The notes under the pieces were generated by a model, which had not been told where the DNA came from, searched no databases, and saw only the letters and a list, made by a program, of their open reading frames with translations. Position numbers and translations under genes: made by a program. A stretch of DNA of 64,000 bases from Selaginella moellendorffii (lineage: Eukaryota; Streptophyta; Lycopodiopsida; Selaginellales; Selaginellaceae). The stretch is from positions 161,649-225,648 of the forward strand of contig NW_003314385.1 in the NCBI RefSeq assembly GCF_000143415.4. The letters are read 5' to 3'. Positions 10,057 to 20,399 of the stretch are shown here, piece by piece. The first letter of the stretch is position 1; each line of letters begins with the position of its first letter.

Positions 10057-10643
10057 AAGGTCGTCGACAAGGCAGTCACGGGCGATGGGAGATCTCAGTC
10101 GAGCTCCTCAAATTCTCAAGAACCCTAAAAATGCAGGAACCTGCAAATGGAACAAGCATCGAATGAGGGAGGCGCTCACGTCGCTCACCCAATGAGACGA
10201 GTCATGGGCGATTACCTTGAGGTGCGTGGAGTGGAGTTCTTGGATCAAAAAGACATTTTGCTCTTTCTTGCAGCAAATGGGAGCCAGGTCTTGTTTGACA
10301 TTCTTCCACCCAGGAGCAGCATTGGAGGGGCATTGGTTTGGAGCACAAGATCTTGAGGACTCCATCCCCAAGCAGCTGGAGATTTGGCAGAGGCAAGGAA
10401 GGGGGCCTTGCCTTGAATGCTGTCTGTGGTGTTGTGGGGCCTTGCTTGGAAGAGCGAGTCTTGTCAACACTGGCGCGTTGCTGCCGCTGCCAACCAATTC
10501 CTCCACGATGGATGAAATGAATGAATGAGGAGGGAGGACGGCAAAAGAATTGATTTTCACCGACGGTTGCAATGCAAAGAGCTGGATGGCCCACGAACGA
10601 CACCACCATGCTACCTATCTATCTATCTTCTCTCCAACAAAGC

Positions 10644-10697
<54 letters not shown>

Positions 10698-11418
10698 AAG
10701 ATAGAGCGGAAGACGAGATGGATCAAAGCTTTCCGACACTGACGCTCCAACAACGTGGGGCCGGCTGGGCTGGCGGGCCTCGGAACGGGATCGCGAAATG
10801 GTACCGAGGAAGGACAAGCTCCAACGTAGAAAATGGAGGTGAGCCATTGTTTTTGTGGAGGGACAGCGATGTTGCTACTAACTTTTCTCCCTTTCCTAAT
10901 GTTGGACAGCTCAGTCGCGGTGTGACCCGAATGATCGACGCAAAGTTTCCAGCCTCCTCTTCGCCTTTCTTCCTTGTGGGGGCTGCCAGCTTCAGAGCAA
11001 AGCGCTGCACCAACAAAAGCACATCTCAGTGCGTGCTGATGCCAGGCACCTAACTCGCTGTTGCTCTTCTCGTCGCTCGAGGAGGAAGGAGCACGCACGC
11101 ACGCACGGCGATGGATGCGCTGCGGCCCTAGGCGCAGCCATTTGGTGAGCCATTGCAGTCTGCCTGCTACTCATTCTCACTCTCTTCAAATGATTCTTTC
11201 GCAGCGCTTGCAACGTGATGCCAGGCCAGTCCCAACTGATCGTCCACAATTGTGGGATGGCAAGGAACGAGCACTCGCGTGGCTCAGCTCCAGTTGAGTG
11301 AGAATTGGTCTTGCAAGCAAGGCTTTTGTTCATCCGTGGCTTTTGCGTGGTGTGTAAACAGGGATAGTCGCACTCGGGCTGCTCGACTTGCTTGCTTGCT
11401 TGCTACTGATCGAGGAAG
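10057..11418. other. Intergenic, probable promoter and leader of the FPP gene
   Basis: Overlapping small frames on both strands, none with a recognisable product. It contains the GA tract at 10651-10696, a short (GCAC)n run near 11092-11105 and a GCTTGCTTGCTTGC run near 11390-11402. The most likely content is the promoter and 5' leader of the gene starting at 11419. Confidence 0.4.
10651..10696. repeat. (GA)n microsatellite
   Basis: An uninterrupted AG dinucleotide run of about 46 bp. GA-rich tracts are common in plant promoters and leaders; here it lies about 720 bp upstream of the FPP start codon. Confidence 0.95.
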
Positions 11419-14368
11419 ATGGCATGGACGTGGAAGAAACGGTACTCGGATAGAAATGGAGACGCGGTGATCAGCAGCACCTCGCACCTCCCACCGAGTC
11501 CAAATAATGTGAGTCATCACGAGCGAGCAAAAGGACACTCTTTTTTTCTCAATTCTCTTGCGCACTCTCTTGCACAGGGTGATCATGCGAGGATCTCCGA
11601 GGCATGGACGCAAGCACCATCGGAGTTGGCTCTCAAGGTGAAGGAGGCCGAAGTGAAGCAGCATGCTAAAGTCGCCGAAGAAGCTGTCGCAGGTAGCGTC
11701 TTCTTTATGTCCGTCTTTGGCGAATTCGTTCTGAAAACTCCATCTCCATTTCGATTTCAATGCAGGATGGGAGAAGGCGGAGGCCGAGACGGAGTCCATG
11801 AGAAGGCAGCTGGAGCTCGTCCAGAAAGAAAAAGCCGCACAGCAGGAGCGTCTCTCGCACTTAGATGCGGCGCTCAAGGACTGCACGCGCCAAGTGCGAC
11901 TTGTCAGAGAGGATCAAGAGCAAAAACGACAAGAGCTGCTGCACAAGAAAAACAAGGAGGTGGACAAAATCCGAGCCGAGTATGAGGCCAAGTTGGCAGA
12001 CGTTGGGCGACAGCTGCTAGAGGCGGGGGCAGAGAACAAGGTGATGGCGATGACGCTCCAGGAGCATGCTAGAACAATCGGGGAGGTGACAGATGCCAAG
12101 TCCCGAGCCGAGGCGGAGATCAAACTGCTGCAGCACCGCATGGAGTCGGTTGAGAAGGAGAAGGGAGCGCTCAAGTACGAGGTGCATGTCCTCAACAAGC
12201 AGATACAGATACGAAACGAGGAGCGAGACTACAGCAAGCGAGACATCGAAGCTCTCAACAGGCAGCACGCGGAGGACACAAAGGTGATGAACAAACTGGA
12301 GGCCGAGTGCCAGAAGTTGCGGATTCTGGTCAGGAGGAAGCTCCCTGGTCCCAATGCTCTAGCGCAGATGAAGATGGAGGTGGAGAGCCTAGACGGGGGT
12401 GGCGAAAGCAAGAGAAGGGGTACTAGGAGCTCCACAGAAACTAAGCTGCATCAGAATGGTAGCCGGGAGATCGAGCTGCTTCTTGAGAGGTTGCTGTCCA
12501 TGGAGGAGGAGACGAAGATGCTCAAGGAGGCACTGGCTCAGCGGAATGGCGAGCTTCACTCCTCTCGGCTTATATGCGCCAAGACGGCAACCAAACTGTC
12601 AGCCATGGAAGCGTACTTCGACAGCGTTTCACGAACGCATGGACTGTCCAAGCCGAAAGTCAATGGCATCGACGCGGACTGCTCGCCTAGTGTGGTAACG
12701 GTCTCGGAGAATGGCACTGCGGACGATGAAGTTAGTCGTGCGGATGCTTGGGCTTCTGCACTGATTGCGGAATTGTCACAGTTCAGGAAGGACAAACCGT
12801 CACCAAACAGCATGACAAGCGAAGCCATCAGCTCTCCATCAACCTTTGGCGGCATCATGGATGACTTCACGGACATGGAGAAACTGGCATCCGAGTTAAC
12901 GAGCGAGAAAGCTTCTCTTGATGAAGTAACAATCATGGAAGTCCCCGCGGCAAGGAAGCTGGAACAGGATTTCGAGAAGGCAGAAGGAGCGCTCAAGCCA
13001 CAGGTTATTCAAGATGGTGGAGGCAAAGAAGTGACGGAGCTCCAACTCTCGATAAGCAAGGTGGTGGAATCTCTTGCGGGGTCCCTCGGTCTTCTATCGC
13101 CTGGGGATAATTCGGAAATGATCATAGATGGTGGACTGGAAGCCAGGCTCCAGAAAATGAGTCCACAGCCGAGTGTGGAACCGGCACCATCGTTGCAAGA
13201 GTTTGTCAGCGAGCTCCTTGGAGCGTTGGAGATTATATCGTCCGCAGTTAGCAGCAAGAAGCACAGGTCCAGTGCGGTTGAAGTCCTCGACTGCGAGACC
13301 CAGACGTGCAATGGCGATGACAAGCTGGAGCTTGAACTGGTCCGCATTGAGAAGAACGCTCTCGAGAGCCACATGAAGTCCGAGCTTAGTCGCCTGACAG
13401 CTATGGAAGGCGAGGTGCTCCAGCTGAGAAGCGACAAGGTCCAGCTGCAGCAGGGCCTAGATGCGGGGAATCAAGAGCTTGAAGCATCCAAAGCTCAGCT
13501 CCAGGAGGCACAGCATCTCATTCAGGAGCTACAAACAAAGCTCTCTCTTTCAGTACCGGACGGGACCAAGGAGGAGGCCATGGTTGTCACTGAAGTGGAA
13601 TCTCAGGTTCGATCCAGCGGTTCATTAATGCAAGATGCGGTGTCACGGCTAGAGAAGGAGCTCGAAGAAGAATACAAGCACCATGAAGAAGACAAAGCAA
13701 GGAGGTGAGTTTCTTTCTCTCTCTCTCTCTCTCTTTTTTTCTATCTTTCTCTTTTGATACGACAAAGGTGTGTCAGTACGATTCAGGAAACTGATGGTTT
13801 GCAGTTGCAGGAAAGAGCAGCAGGAGAGTGCGGTGCAAGCGGAGGAAGCCGAGGACGACAGGCGGACACGAAAGGTTCGTTTCTTTGAATATTTTAACAG
13901 GATTGTCAAATCGAGAAACGCCCGTGCCTGGCTTTCGTGCTGCAGGGGGAAGAGATTGCCGAGGCCGAAGCGAAGCTAGCCGAGTGCCAGAAAACCATCC
14001 TCGCTCTTGGCAAGCAACTCAAAGTCCTGTCGTCGTCACCTCGCCGGGAGGCGAACACGAACACGAGCACGAACGCTGACTCCATAGTTGGGTCGTCGAG
14101 GGCCAACTCGATGCTCTCAGTCTTGCGAAACTTCTCGGAGAGCGACCCCGAGGAGGAAATGGTCTCTCGCGACGTGACCATTGCAACACCAGTGAACGAG
14201 TCCTACATTCCGACGCTACGCCAGGATCATGACGAGGAACAGGACGCTGGCTTCCCACCTTCGAGCCCGCTGATGATGCAGCGAGGGGGTGCCGGCTCGA
14301 GCTCCCCGGCCACGAAAGCCAGACGATCGAGCTTCTCGCGGTTTTTCAGAGCCAAGAACAGTGCGTGA
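11419..14368 (+). CDS. Filament-like plant protein (FPP), long coiled coil
   Basis: Five exons placed by frame and splice consensus: 11419-11508, 11578-11692, 11766-13704, 13811-13874, 13946-14368, giving 876 residues. The start MAWTWKKRYSDR matches the WxWKKK-type N-terminus of FPPs. Exons 2-3 carry VKQHAKVAEEAVAGWEKAEA and QERLSHLDAALKDCTRQVR, the strongly conserved FPP block. Long heptad-rich coiled coils follow, and the end has the second conserved block EIAEAEAKLAECQKTILALG before a serine-rich, basic tail ending KARRSSFSRFFRAKNSA. FPPs are plant-specific and one was found through interaction with the nuclear-envelope-associated MAF1; the cellular role of most is unknown. All introns are GT-AG and 70-106 nt long. 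The splice phases agree throughout, so the gene looks intact. Confidence 0.93.
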
Positions 14369-14900
14369 CTTGGAGTGGAGTGGAGTGGAGTGGATAGACG
14401 AAGAACAGAAACAAAGTTGGCCGGGGCAGTCTAGAACGGGGTGTACAGTGTGGATGGCGATGGAGTTTTGGAGATTTTTGGCATGGCTTGGCTTGCACTG
14501 CTCGTCCAGGTAGCAAGCAACGAGAAAAAAAGCGAATCATCAAGCGCACTCTCGCTGGCGGGGGGGTGAGAGGGGCAACTTTGCTTGAGCTTTGGGACAA
14601 GTGAAGCTTACTACTTCTTCGCTCCTTGCTCTTTGTTCTACGCAACTCACTCTTTTCTCCCTCCCTTCCTTGTGGCCTGCCAAGTGTGGCGCGTTTAAGG
14701 CAATGCCGGTGAGGAGGACGGGCGAGGGCTGTAGATGGTTGACCGGGCGGCCGGCGACCGTTGACCATCCCAACGCGCATTCCACTACTTGTGGGCGCAA
14801 CGCAAGCGCACCGGGTCTCGCGGCTATGGATACCTGGATGGGATCGATTTGACTGGGTAAAGGAGGAATCCAACAGTGGAGGGAGAGGTATAGCTATGCA
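14369..14900. other. Intergenic between FPP and receptor kinase
   Basis: Starts with a GGAGT pentamer run (14370-14395). Otherwise GC-rich sequence that probably holds the FPP 3' end and the promoter and leader of the kinase gene. No exon recognised. Confidence 0.4.
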
Positions 14901-16984
14901 ATGAGGAAGAAAAAGGAGGAGGTGGAAGTGGTGGTGGTCTTGCTGCTGGTGGCGGCGGTGGTGGCGAGCCTGGGAGATTTATCCCAGGACAGAGATGCGC
15001 TGCTAGATTTTTACAATGCAGTTGGGAGCGCGAGCAGCAACCGGCGGCTGGGCTGGAACAGGAGCGCTGGCGCGGGTCCCTGCGATTGGCGCGGGATCGA
15101 GTGCTCCTCCACTGGAATCACCAGGATTCGACTGCCCGGGGTGGGTCTCGCTGGAAGCGTCCCTCCCGGTAGCCTCTCCTCGCTGACGAGCTTGCGGGTT
15201 CTCAGCCTCCGCTCCAACCGGCTGGGCGGTCCCTTCCCCGATCTCCGCAACTGTTCCCAGCTCCGCGCGCTCTATCTCCAGGACAATCGCTTCTCCGGCC
15301 GGCTCCCCCCGGATTTCAGCCTGTGGCCGCAGCTCCTCCACATCAATCTCGCCTACAACGCGCTCAATGGCAGCATTCCCACCTCCATCAACAGCCTCAC
15401 TCGCCTCACCACGCTCAACCTCGAGAACAACACGCTGTCCGGGGGCCTGGCGCCGGAGCTCTCCCTCCCCAGGCTGGTGAGATTCAGCGTCGCCAACAAC
15501 AATCTCTCCGGCCCAGTGCCACAGCGCCTCCAGGGATTCTCCTCGGCCGCCTTCGATGGCAACGTTCTCATCTGCGGCCCTCCACTCAGCAACAATCCCT
15601 GCCCCATCACCGCTGCCCCTCCGGCCATCACCCCGGGCATCCCGCCCCCGGGAAGAAGAAGACGCTCCAGAGGCCTCAGCTCGGGCGCCATCGCTGGAAT
15701 TGTGCTGGGAAGCATCGCCGCGGCCGTGGTCGCCGCCCTCCTCTGCTGCTTGCTCGTCGCGAGATCCCGGCGGCAAAGGCGAGCCACTGGAGGAGGAAAC
15801 AGGCATGTGACAGTAAGAGCTCGAGCTCAATCCAGCTTCAAGCCCAGCGCCGGGGCGGTGGCGGCTGGCGGATCAGGAGGAGATCACGCGGGCGATTCCA
15901 CGTCCAAGGAGGAGGATCTGTCCAGCTCCCTCCAGGGCGATCAGCTGGTGGGCAGCAAGCTCGTGTTCTTGGACCCGGCCAGGAGGGGCTCGTTTGATCT
16001 CGAGGACTTGCTGCGAGCGTCGGCCGAGGTTCTTGGCAAGGGCAGCATTGGAACCACGTACAAGGCAGTGCTCGAGGATGGCAGCATTGTGGCGGTGAAG
16101 AGGCTCAAGGACGTGACCGCGCCTCCCTCGCAGTTCGAGCACAACATGCAACTCATTGGAGGTCTCCGCCACCGGAATGTGGTGCCACTCCGAGCTTACT
16201 ACCACTCCAAGGACGAGAAGCTGCTCGTCTCGGACTACATGCCGCGAGGGAGCTGCTCGGCTCTCCTCCACGGTAAGTTTTCTCAAGTTCTTCCAAAGTT
16301 CTTCCAAGAGAAAAGGTGGTGAGCAAGCTGCAAAATGGGATCTTTGCAGGGAACAGAGGAGCTGGGAGGAGTCCCCTGGATTGGCCATCGCGTCTCCGGA
16401 TCGCCGACGGCGCTGCGAAGGGTCTGGCATACATCCACGAGCAAAACGGCGGCACGTTCGTTCATGGCAGCATCAAATCGTCCAATGTGCTGCTGGCCAA
16501 GGACTTCGAGGCGTGTGTGTCGGACGCCGGGCTCGCGCATCTCCTCACCACCAACGCCGCCGCCACCTCGTCGCGGATGCTCGGCTACCGGGCGCCCGAG
16601 GTGCTGGAGACGCGCAAGGTGACGCAAAAGTCGGACGTTTACAGCTATGGAGTGCTGCTGCTGGAGCTGCTCACTGGGCGAGCCCCGACGCAGGCGTCGC
16701 TTACCGACGAGGGGATTGATCTGCCGCGATGGGTCCAGTCGGTGGTGCGCGAGGAGTGGACGGCCGAGGTGTTTGATCTGGAGCTCATGCGCTACCACAA
16801 CATCGAGGAGGACCTGGTGCAAATGCTGCAGCTAGCTTTGAGTTGTACGTCGGTGGCGCCGGAGCAGCGGCCCAGCATGAGGCAAGTGGTGGAGACGATC
16901 GAGCAGCTGAGGCGTGCCAGCAGTAGCGATGGTGGTGGTGGCGGCGGTGGTAGTGGTAGTGGCACTGGCGAGGACACATCCTGA
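14901..16984 (+). CDS. LRR receptor-like kinase, subfamily III (atypical kinase)
   Basis: Two exons, 14901-16272 and 16350-16984 (intron 77 nt, GT-AG), encode 668 residues. Order: signal peptide (VVVLLLVAAVVASLG), an N-cap (LSQDRDALLDFYNAV, then CDWRGIEC), about five LRRs, a proline-rich linker, a transmembrane helix (GAIAGIVLGSIAAAVVAALL, about residue 260-285) and a cytoplasmic kinase domain. The glycine loop is GKGSIGTTYKAV and the lysine is in VAVKRLKD. However, the catalytic loop reads HGSIKSSN in place of HRDxKxxN, and the metal-binding motif reads DAG in place of DFG. Both are usual in LRR-III proteins such as RLK902/RKL1, which are thought to signal through partners rather than by strong kinase activity. 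It ends in a Gly/Ser-rich tail. The intron position inside the kinase domain also fits the subfamily. Confidence 0.93.
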
Positions 16985-17748
16985 TTCATTCCTTAGGCCT
17001 GATCGAACTCCATTGTTTTGTTCCTTTACTCGGGGTGTTGCATAAGATCTTTCGATCATTGTTGTCATCAATCGCCATCATCCATGTAGAACACCTGGGA
17101 TTGGATTGTTTACATTGGATTTTGAAAAAACCTGTCTTTTTGTTCAAGTACCAACAAATATAAAGCTTGTTTTAAAAAATTGAAGTATAGACTTTCACAA
17201 GTTTTAATAAAATTTGGAAAGCTTAATAGATTTCAACTTGTGATGATCAACTAAATCTTCTAATTGGAAGGAGCAGTTCTGGTATGACTTCTTTTCCCTT
17301 TCTTCCTGTTTCGCTGATTTCGTCTTTATTTTGGTGATCAGGTTAATTTGTTTTTCTTCCTTTGTTCTAAGTTTATAAACTTCCTTACTCTTCCCGTGGA
17401 TTTGACACTGTACTGTCCATGAAACAGAATCTTTGCCACTGCATTGAATTAAATAAGATTTTAACATATTCAAGATGCCGATATAGACTTATAACACTAT
17501 AGTGCTTGAAATGAGATTTTGTTTCATGTCACAATTTTGTTTTTTAATAAAATGTTGATATATGAAGTTCTGCTGCAAAAAATGCCCAAGCTTTTCCTAG
17601 GTATATCAGACCTTTCTGCCAATGTTCTTTTAGATAATTTGGAATTAAGATCTAACGCTACTGCAAGGTGCAAGTTGCAAGTTGCAAGTTGCAAATTAAA
17701 AATGAGAGGGACGAGGAAGAGAACTGCGTCTATACGTGGTTACCTTCA
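16985..17748. other. AT-rich convergent intergenic region
   Basis: Lies between the 3' ends of the kinase gene (+) and a PPR gene (-). AT-rich, with a CAAGTTG heptamer repeated three times near 17675-17696. A short reverse frame (17204-17473) is Lys-rich low-complexity sequence; I do not treat it as a gene. Confidence 0.45.
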
Positions 17749-19659
17749 TTAAGCTGCATAGAGGTTTGCCAGTGACACATAGCTCGCAGCACTCTTGGGC
17801 GCCATCTCACAGGCAAGCTTAGCAGCACCGGCGCCGTGCCTGACGTTACGATGGAGTCCACAAGCTCCAGCCAAGCTTCCCCACGACACTCCATCCCCTT
17901 GAAAAGGCATGCACCCCGCAAGCTCGGACGCATTCTCGAGTTGCCCCACTTTCCCAAACACGTCGATGAAGATGCAGTAGTGCTCGATGCAAGGCTTCAA
18001 TCGATGGTCCGCCATGGCAGCCAAGTAGGAGCGTGCCTCTCTCAGCAATCCCTTGTGAGCGCAGGCATTGAGAATTATCAGAAACGATACGTCGTTTGGC
18101 AACACGGACTCCAACCCCATGCTGTGAAGCAGCTCAAACGCATCGCTGTAGTGCCCAAACTGAGCATATGCTGCAAGCATTGTGTTGTAGGATACAGTGT
18201 CTCTCCCTGGCAGCGTTAAAAACACGAGTTTCGCCGCAGGAACATTTCCTGCTTGGGCATCTGCGGCGAGAGTTACGTTCCACGTTGTAGCATCGCGCTC
18301 GGGAGACTTGTAGAAGAGATCCTTGGCGTACTCAGCGTATCCGTTTTGGACATAAACCGTAACCATGGCGTTCCACGAGACAACGTTCTTGACAGGAAGT
18401 AAATCAAACAGAACTCTAGCAGCCTCAACGTTTCTCTTTTGTCCATACCCAGCCACCAGAGCGTTCCAGGAGACAACATTCTGTTCAGGCATTTTGCTCC
18501 ACAGCTCTTTCGCTTGCTCCATGCGCCCACACTGGGCATACGCGGCAACCATAGCGTTTACAGTCACGATGTTCCACTCGCTCATTCTTCGGAAGAGACG
18601 CTCAGCCTTTTCAATCAGTCCTTGTTCGGCAAAAGCAACAATCACTATGTTGCAAGACACAACATCGGGCTCTGGAAGCGCATCAAACAATCGCTCGACG
18701 AGATCGATGCTACCACTGTGGATGGCCGCTGCCAGGAGTGTGTTCCACGACACCATGTCGTGGCAAGGCATTCGATCAAACATTTCCTTGGCACCCTCGT
18801 ACTCCCCGTTCTGCGCGTGCGCCTGGACGATGCTATTCCACGATGCCATGCTCCGCTCCTTGAGACTGTCAAACATGGCAGCCGCGCGCGCGAGGCATCC
18901 AGCGTCGGCATAGAGCGCAACCATCGCATTGCACGACACCGCGTCCCACTCGGGCATCCGGGCGAAGAAGATGGTCTCGGCCCCGGCCACATTCCCATTC
19001 TGGGCAAATGCTACAAGCAAGGATGTCCACGTCAAGAGATTGGGTTCCGGCATCCTCCGGAACAAGCGGTTGGCCTCTTCCACACACCCGTCGTTGGCAT
19101 ACGCTTGGATCATCGTGTTCCACGACACACAATCCCTCTCGGGCATTCTCTCAAAGTATTCTTTCGCTTGATCCAAATGCCCGGAATGGGCAAATGCTTG
19201 GATCATTGCGTTCCAGGTGACAAGATCCCGGACATGGTAGCTACCAAATGCCGCAAGCGCTTGCTCGATCATGCCCTGCTGCCCGTATGCCGTGATCATC
19301 GCGTTGGAGGCGACGAGATCGCGCTTGGAGGGCGGCGTGGAGTCGAAGAGCGACTTCGCTGTGTCCAGGCATCCATTGTGGAGGCACGCGGTGATGATGA
19401 GATTCCAGGAGAAGGAATTGGGGGATTGGATGCGGTGGAATGCGGCGAGCGCGTCGCCCACGCTGCCGCAGCGGCCATACATGTGGATGAGGAGATTGGC
19501 GAGGTATCTGCTGCTGCGGTGGGGGCTGTGGACGATCTCGGCGTGGAGGTAATGGGCCTGTGACAGATCCCTGCACGATCGAACGCGCCGGGCAATCGCG
19601 TCTTCTTCTCGAATCCTCCATTGCTCTTCCAAAGCTGACAATGACCTTGCTATAGTCAT
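17749..19659 (-). CDS. PPR protein, PLS type without DYW domain
   Basis: An intronless 636-residue frame. After a short N-terminus it contains RSCRDLSQAHYLHAEIVHS and then a regular array of about 17 PPR repeats, mostly of the short S kind with the recurring pattern DxVSWNTMIQAYANDG. Near the end HYCIFIDVFGKVGQLENASE and MPFQGDGVSWGSLAGACGLH mark the last repeats and the start of an E motif. The protein ends at SAASYVSLANLYAA, so a full E/E+ or DYW tail is absent. Proteins of this kind bind organelle transcripts, and those without a deaminase can act with a separate DYW partner in C-to-U editing (family knowledge, not shown here). No clear transit peptide. Confidence 0.9.
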   Translation of the reverse strand: MTIARSLSALEEQWRIREEDAIARRVRSCRDLSQAHYLHAEIVHSPHRSSRYLANLLIHMYGRCGSVGDALAAFHRIQSPNSFSWNLIITACLHNGCLDTAKSLFDSTPPSKRDLVASNAMITAYGQQGMIEQALAAFGSYHVRDLVTWNAMIQAFAHSGHLDQAKEYFERMPERDCVSWNTMIQAYANDGCVEEANRLFRRMPEPNLLTWTSLLVAFAQNGNVAGAETIFFARMPEWDAVSCNAMVALYADAGCLARAAAMFDSLKERSMASWNSIVQAHAQNGEYEGAKEMFDRMPCHDMVSWNTLLAAAIHSGSIDLVERLFDALPEPDVVSCNIVIVAFAEQGLIEKAERLFRRMSEWNIVTVNAMVAAYAQCGRMEQAKELWSKMPEQNVVSWNALVAGYGQKRNVEAARVLFDLLPVKNVVSWNAMVTVYVQNGYAEYAKDLFYKSPERDATTWNVTLAADAQAGNVPAAKLVFLTLPGRDTVSYNTMLAAYAQFGHYSDAFELLHSMGLESVLPNDVSFLIILNACAHKGLLREARSYLAAMADHRLKPCIEHYCIFIDVFGKVGQLENASELAGCMPFQGDGVSWGSLAGACGLHRNVRHGAGAAKLACEMAPKSAASYVSLANLYAA

Positions 19660-19747
19660 ACAAGATATAACAAAAAACTAGCTATCATCTGTGGACAAAA
19701 ACATTGCCTCTGTTTGGATTGACGAGCGAGCGAGCGATGGGGAGCTT

Positions 19748-20144
19748 TCACGCCAAGAATCCAAGCTTCTCTCCGTTCTTCTTCGCAATTCTTATCAAGC
19801 CTTGCCGGACCTTGTTGTCTGCGCCCACGGACTTGCAAAACTCGGTAATCACCTGGAAACGAAGAATGTGGATTCATCCAAAGCAAGCTATAGACCGACA
19901 GTACCTGGGAGTGAAGAGCAATTCCTTTTCCACGCAGCTGGTTGAATTGCTTCGCTCCCAAAACACTGCGCGCCACCACCACCAGCGGAGCAAAGATTCC
20001 CGAGCTTCCTTCCTTGCTGCCAGCCACCACCACCAGCGATGATCGTCTTCCTCTTTGCCTTGCGGAGGAAGAGCTCAAGTTCTTGGTCTCCAACTCAAGC
20101 CCAGCCAAAGGCCTGCTTGAGATCGATCCAGCGATAAACGCCAT
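19748..20144 (-). CDS. PGR5: PGR5, thylakoid cyclic electron flow protein
   Basis: Two exons on the reverse strand, 20144-19905 and 19852-19748, separated by a 52-nt GT-AG intron, encode 114 residues. The mature part reads GIFAPLVVVARSVLGAKQF, NQLRGKGIALHSQ, then after the intron VITEFCKSVGADNKVRQGLI and RIAKKNGEKLGFLA, nearly the sequence of flowering-plant PGR5 through to its exact C-terminus. The first about 42 residues are Ser/Arg-rich and suit a chloroplast transit peptide. PGR5, with PGRL1, supports antimycin-sensitive cyclic electron flow around photosystem I and builds the proton gradient that protects it. The start ATG at 20142-20144 gives the right length; the frame continues open upstream, but that adds nothing PGR5-like. 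It sits between two PPR genes on the same strand. Confidence 0.95.
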
Positions 20145-20399
20145 GGAACTGTTGCGCCAAGATCTGGGAGAAGCTCTCACTCCGAGACAACCATGATCAC
20201 CATTGGCCTGGCAGTAGTCTTCTTCTCCAAGTTCCTCCTTCCTCCTTCCTCTTTCCTCTTTTGCTCTTTCACCCGAACGTTCTCCCTTTGGCATCCGACT
20301 CGCGTCCAACGTGTCGTCACCATAGCCAGGAGATGACCAGATGAGAAATGAATGGGCGGATGCCTGTTCCCAGCTTAGCTTAGCCCACCACCTTTCTCA

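Noticed and set aside
15003-15830. A 275-codon reverse frame opposite the receptor kinase
   Set aside because: Antisense shadow of LRR codons; rich in Glu/Ala/Arg without structure.
16647-17071. Small frames around the 3' end of the receptor kinase
   Set aside because: Produced by GGT/GGC repeat sequence encoding the kinase's Gly/Ser tail.
18439-19563. A 374-codon open frame on the + strand opposite a PPR gene
   Set aside because: Antisense shadow; periodic because the PPR repeats are periodic, no independent protein features.
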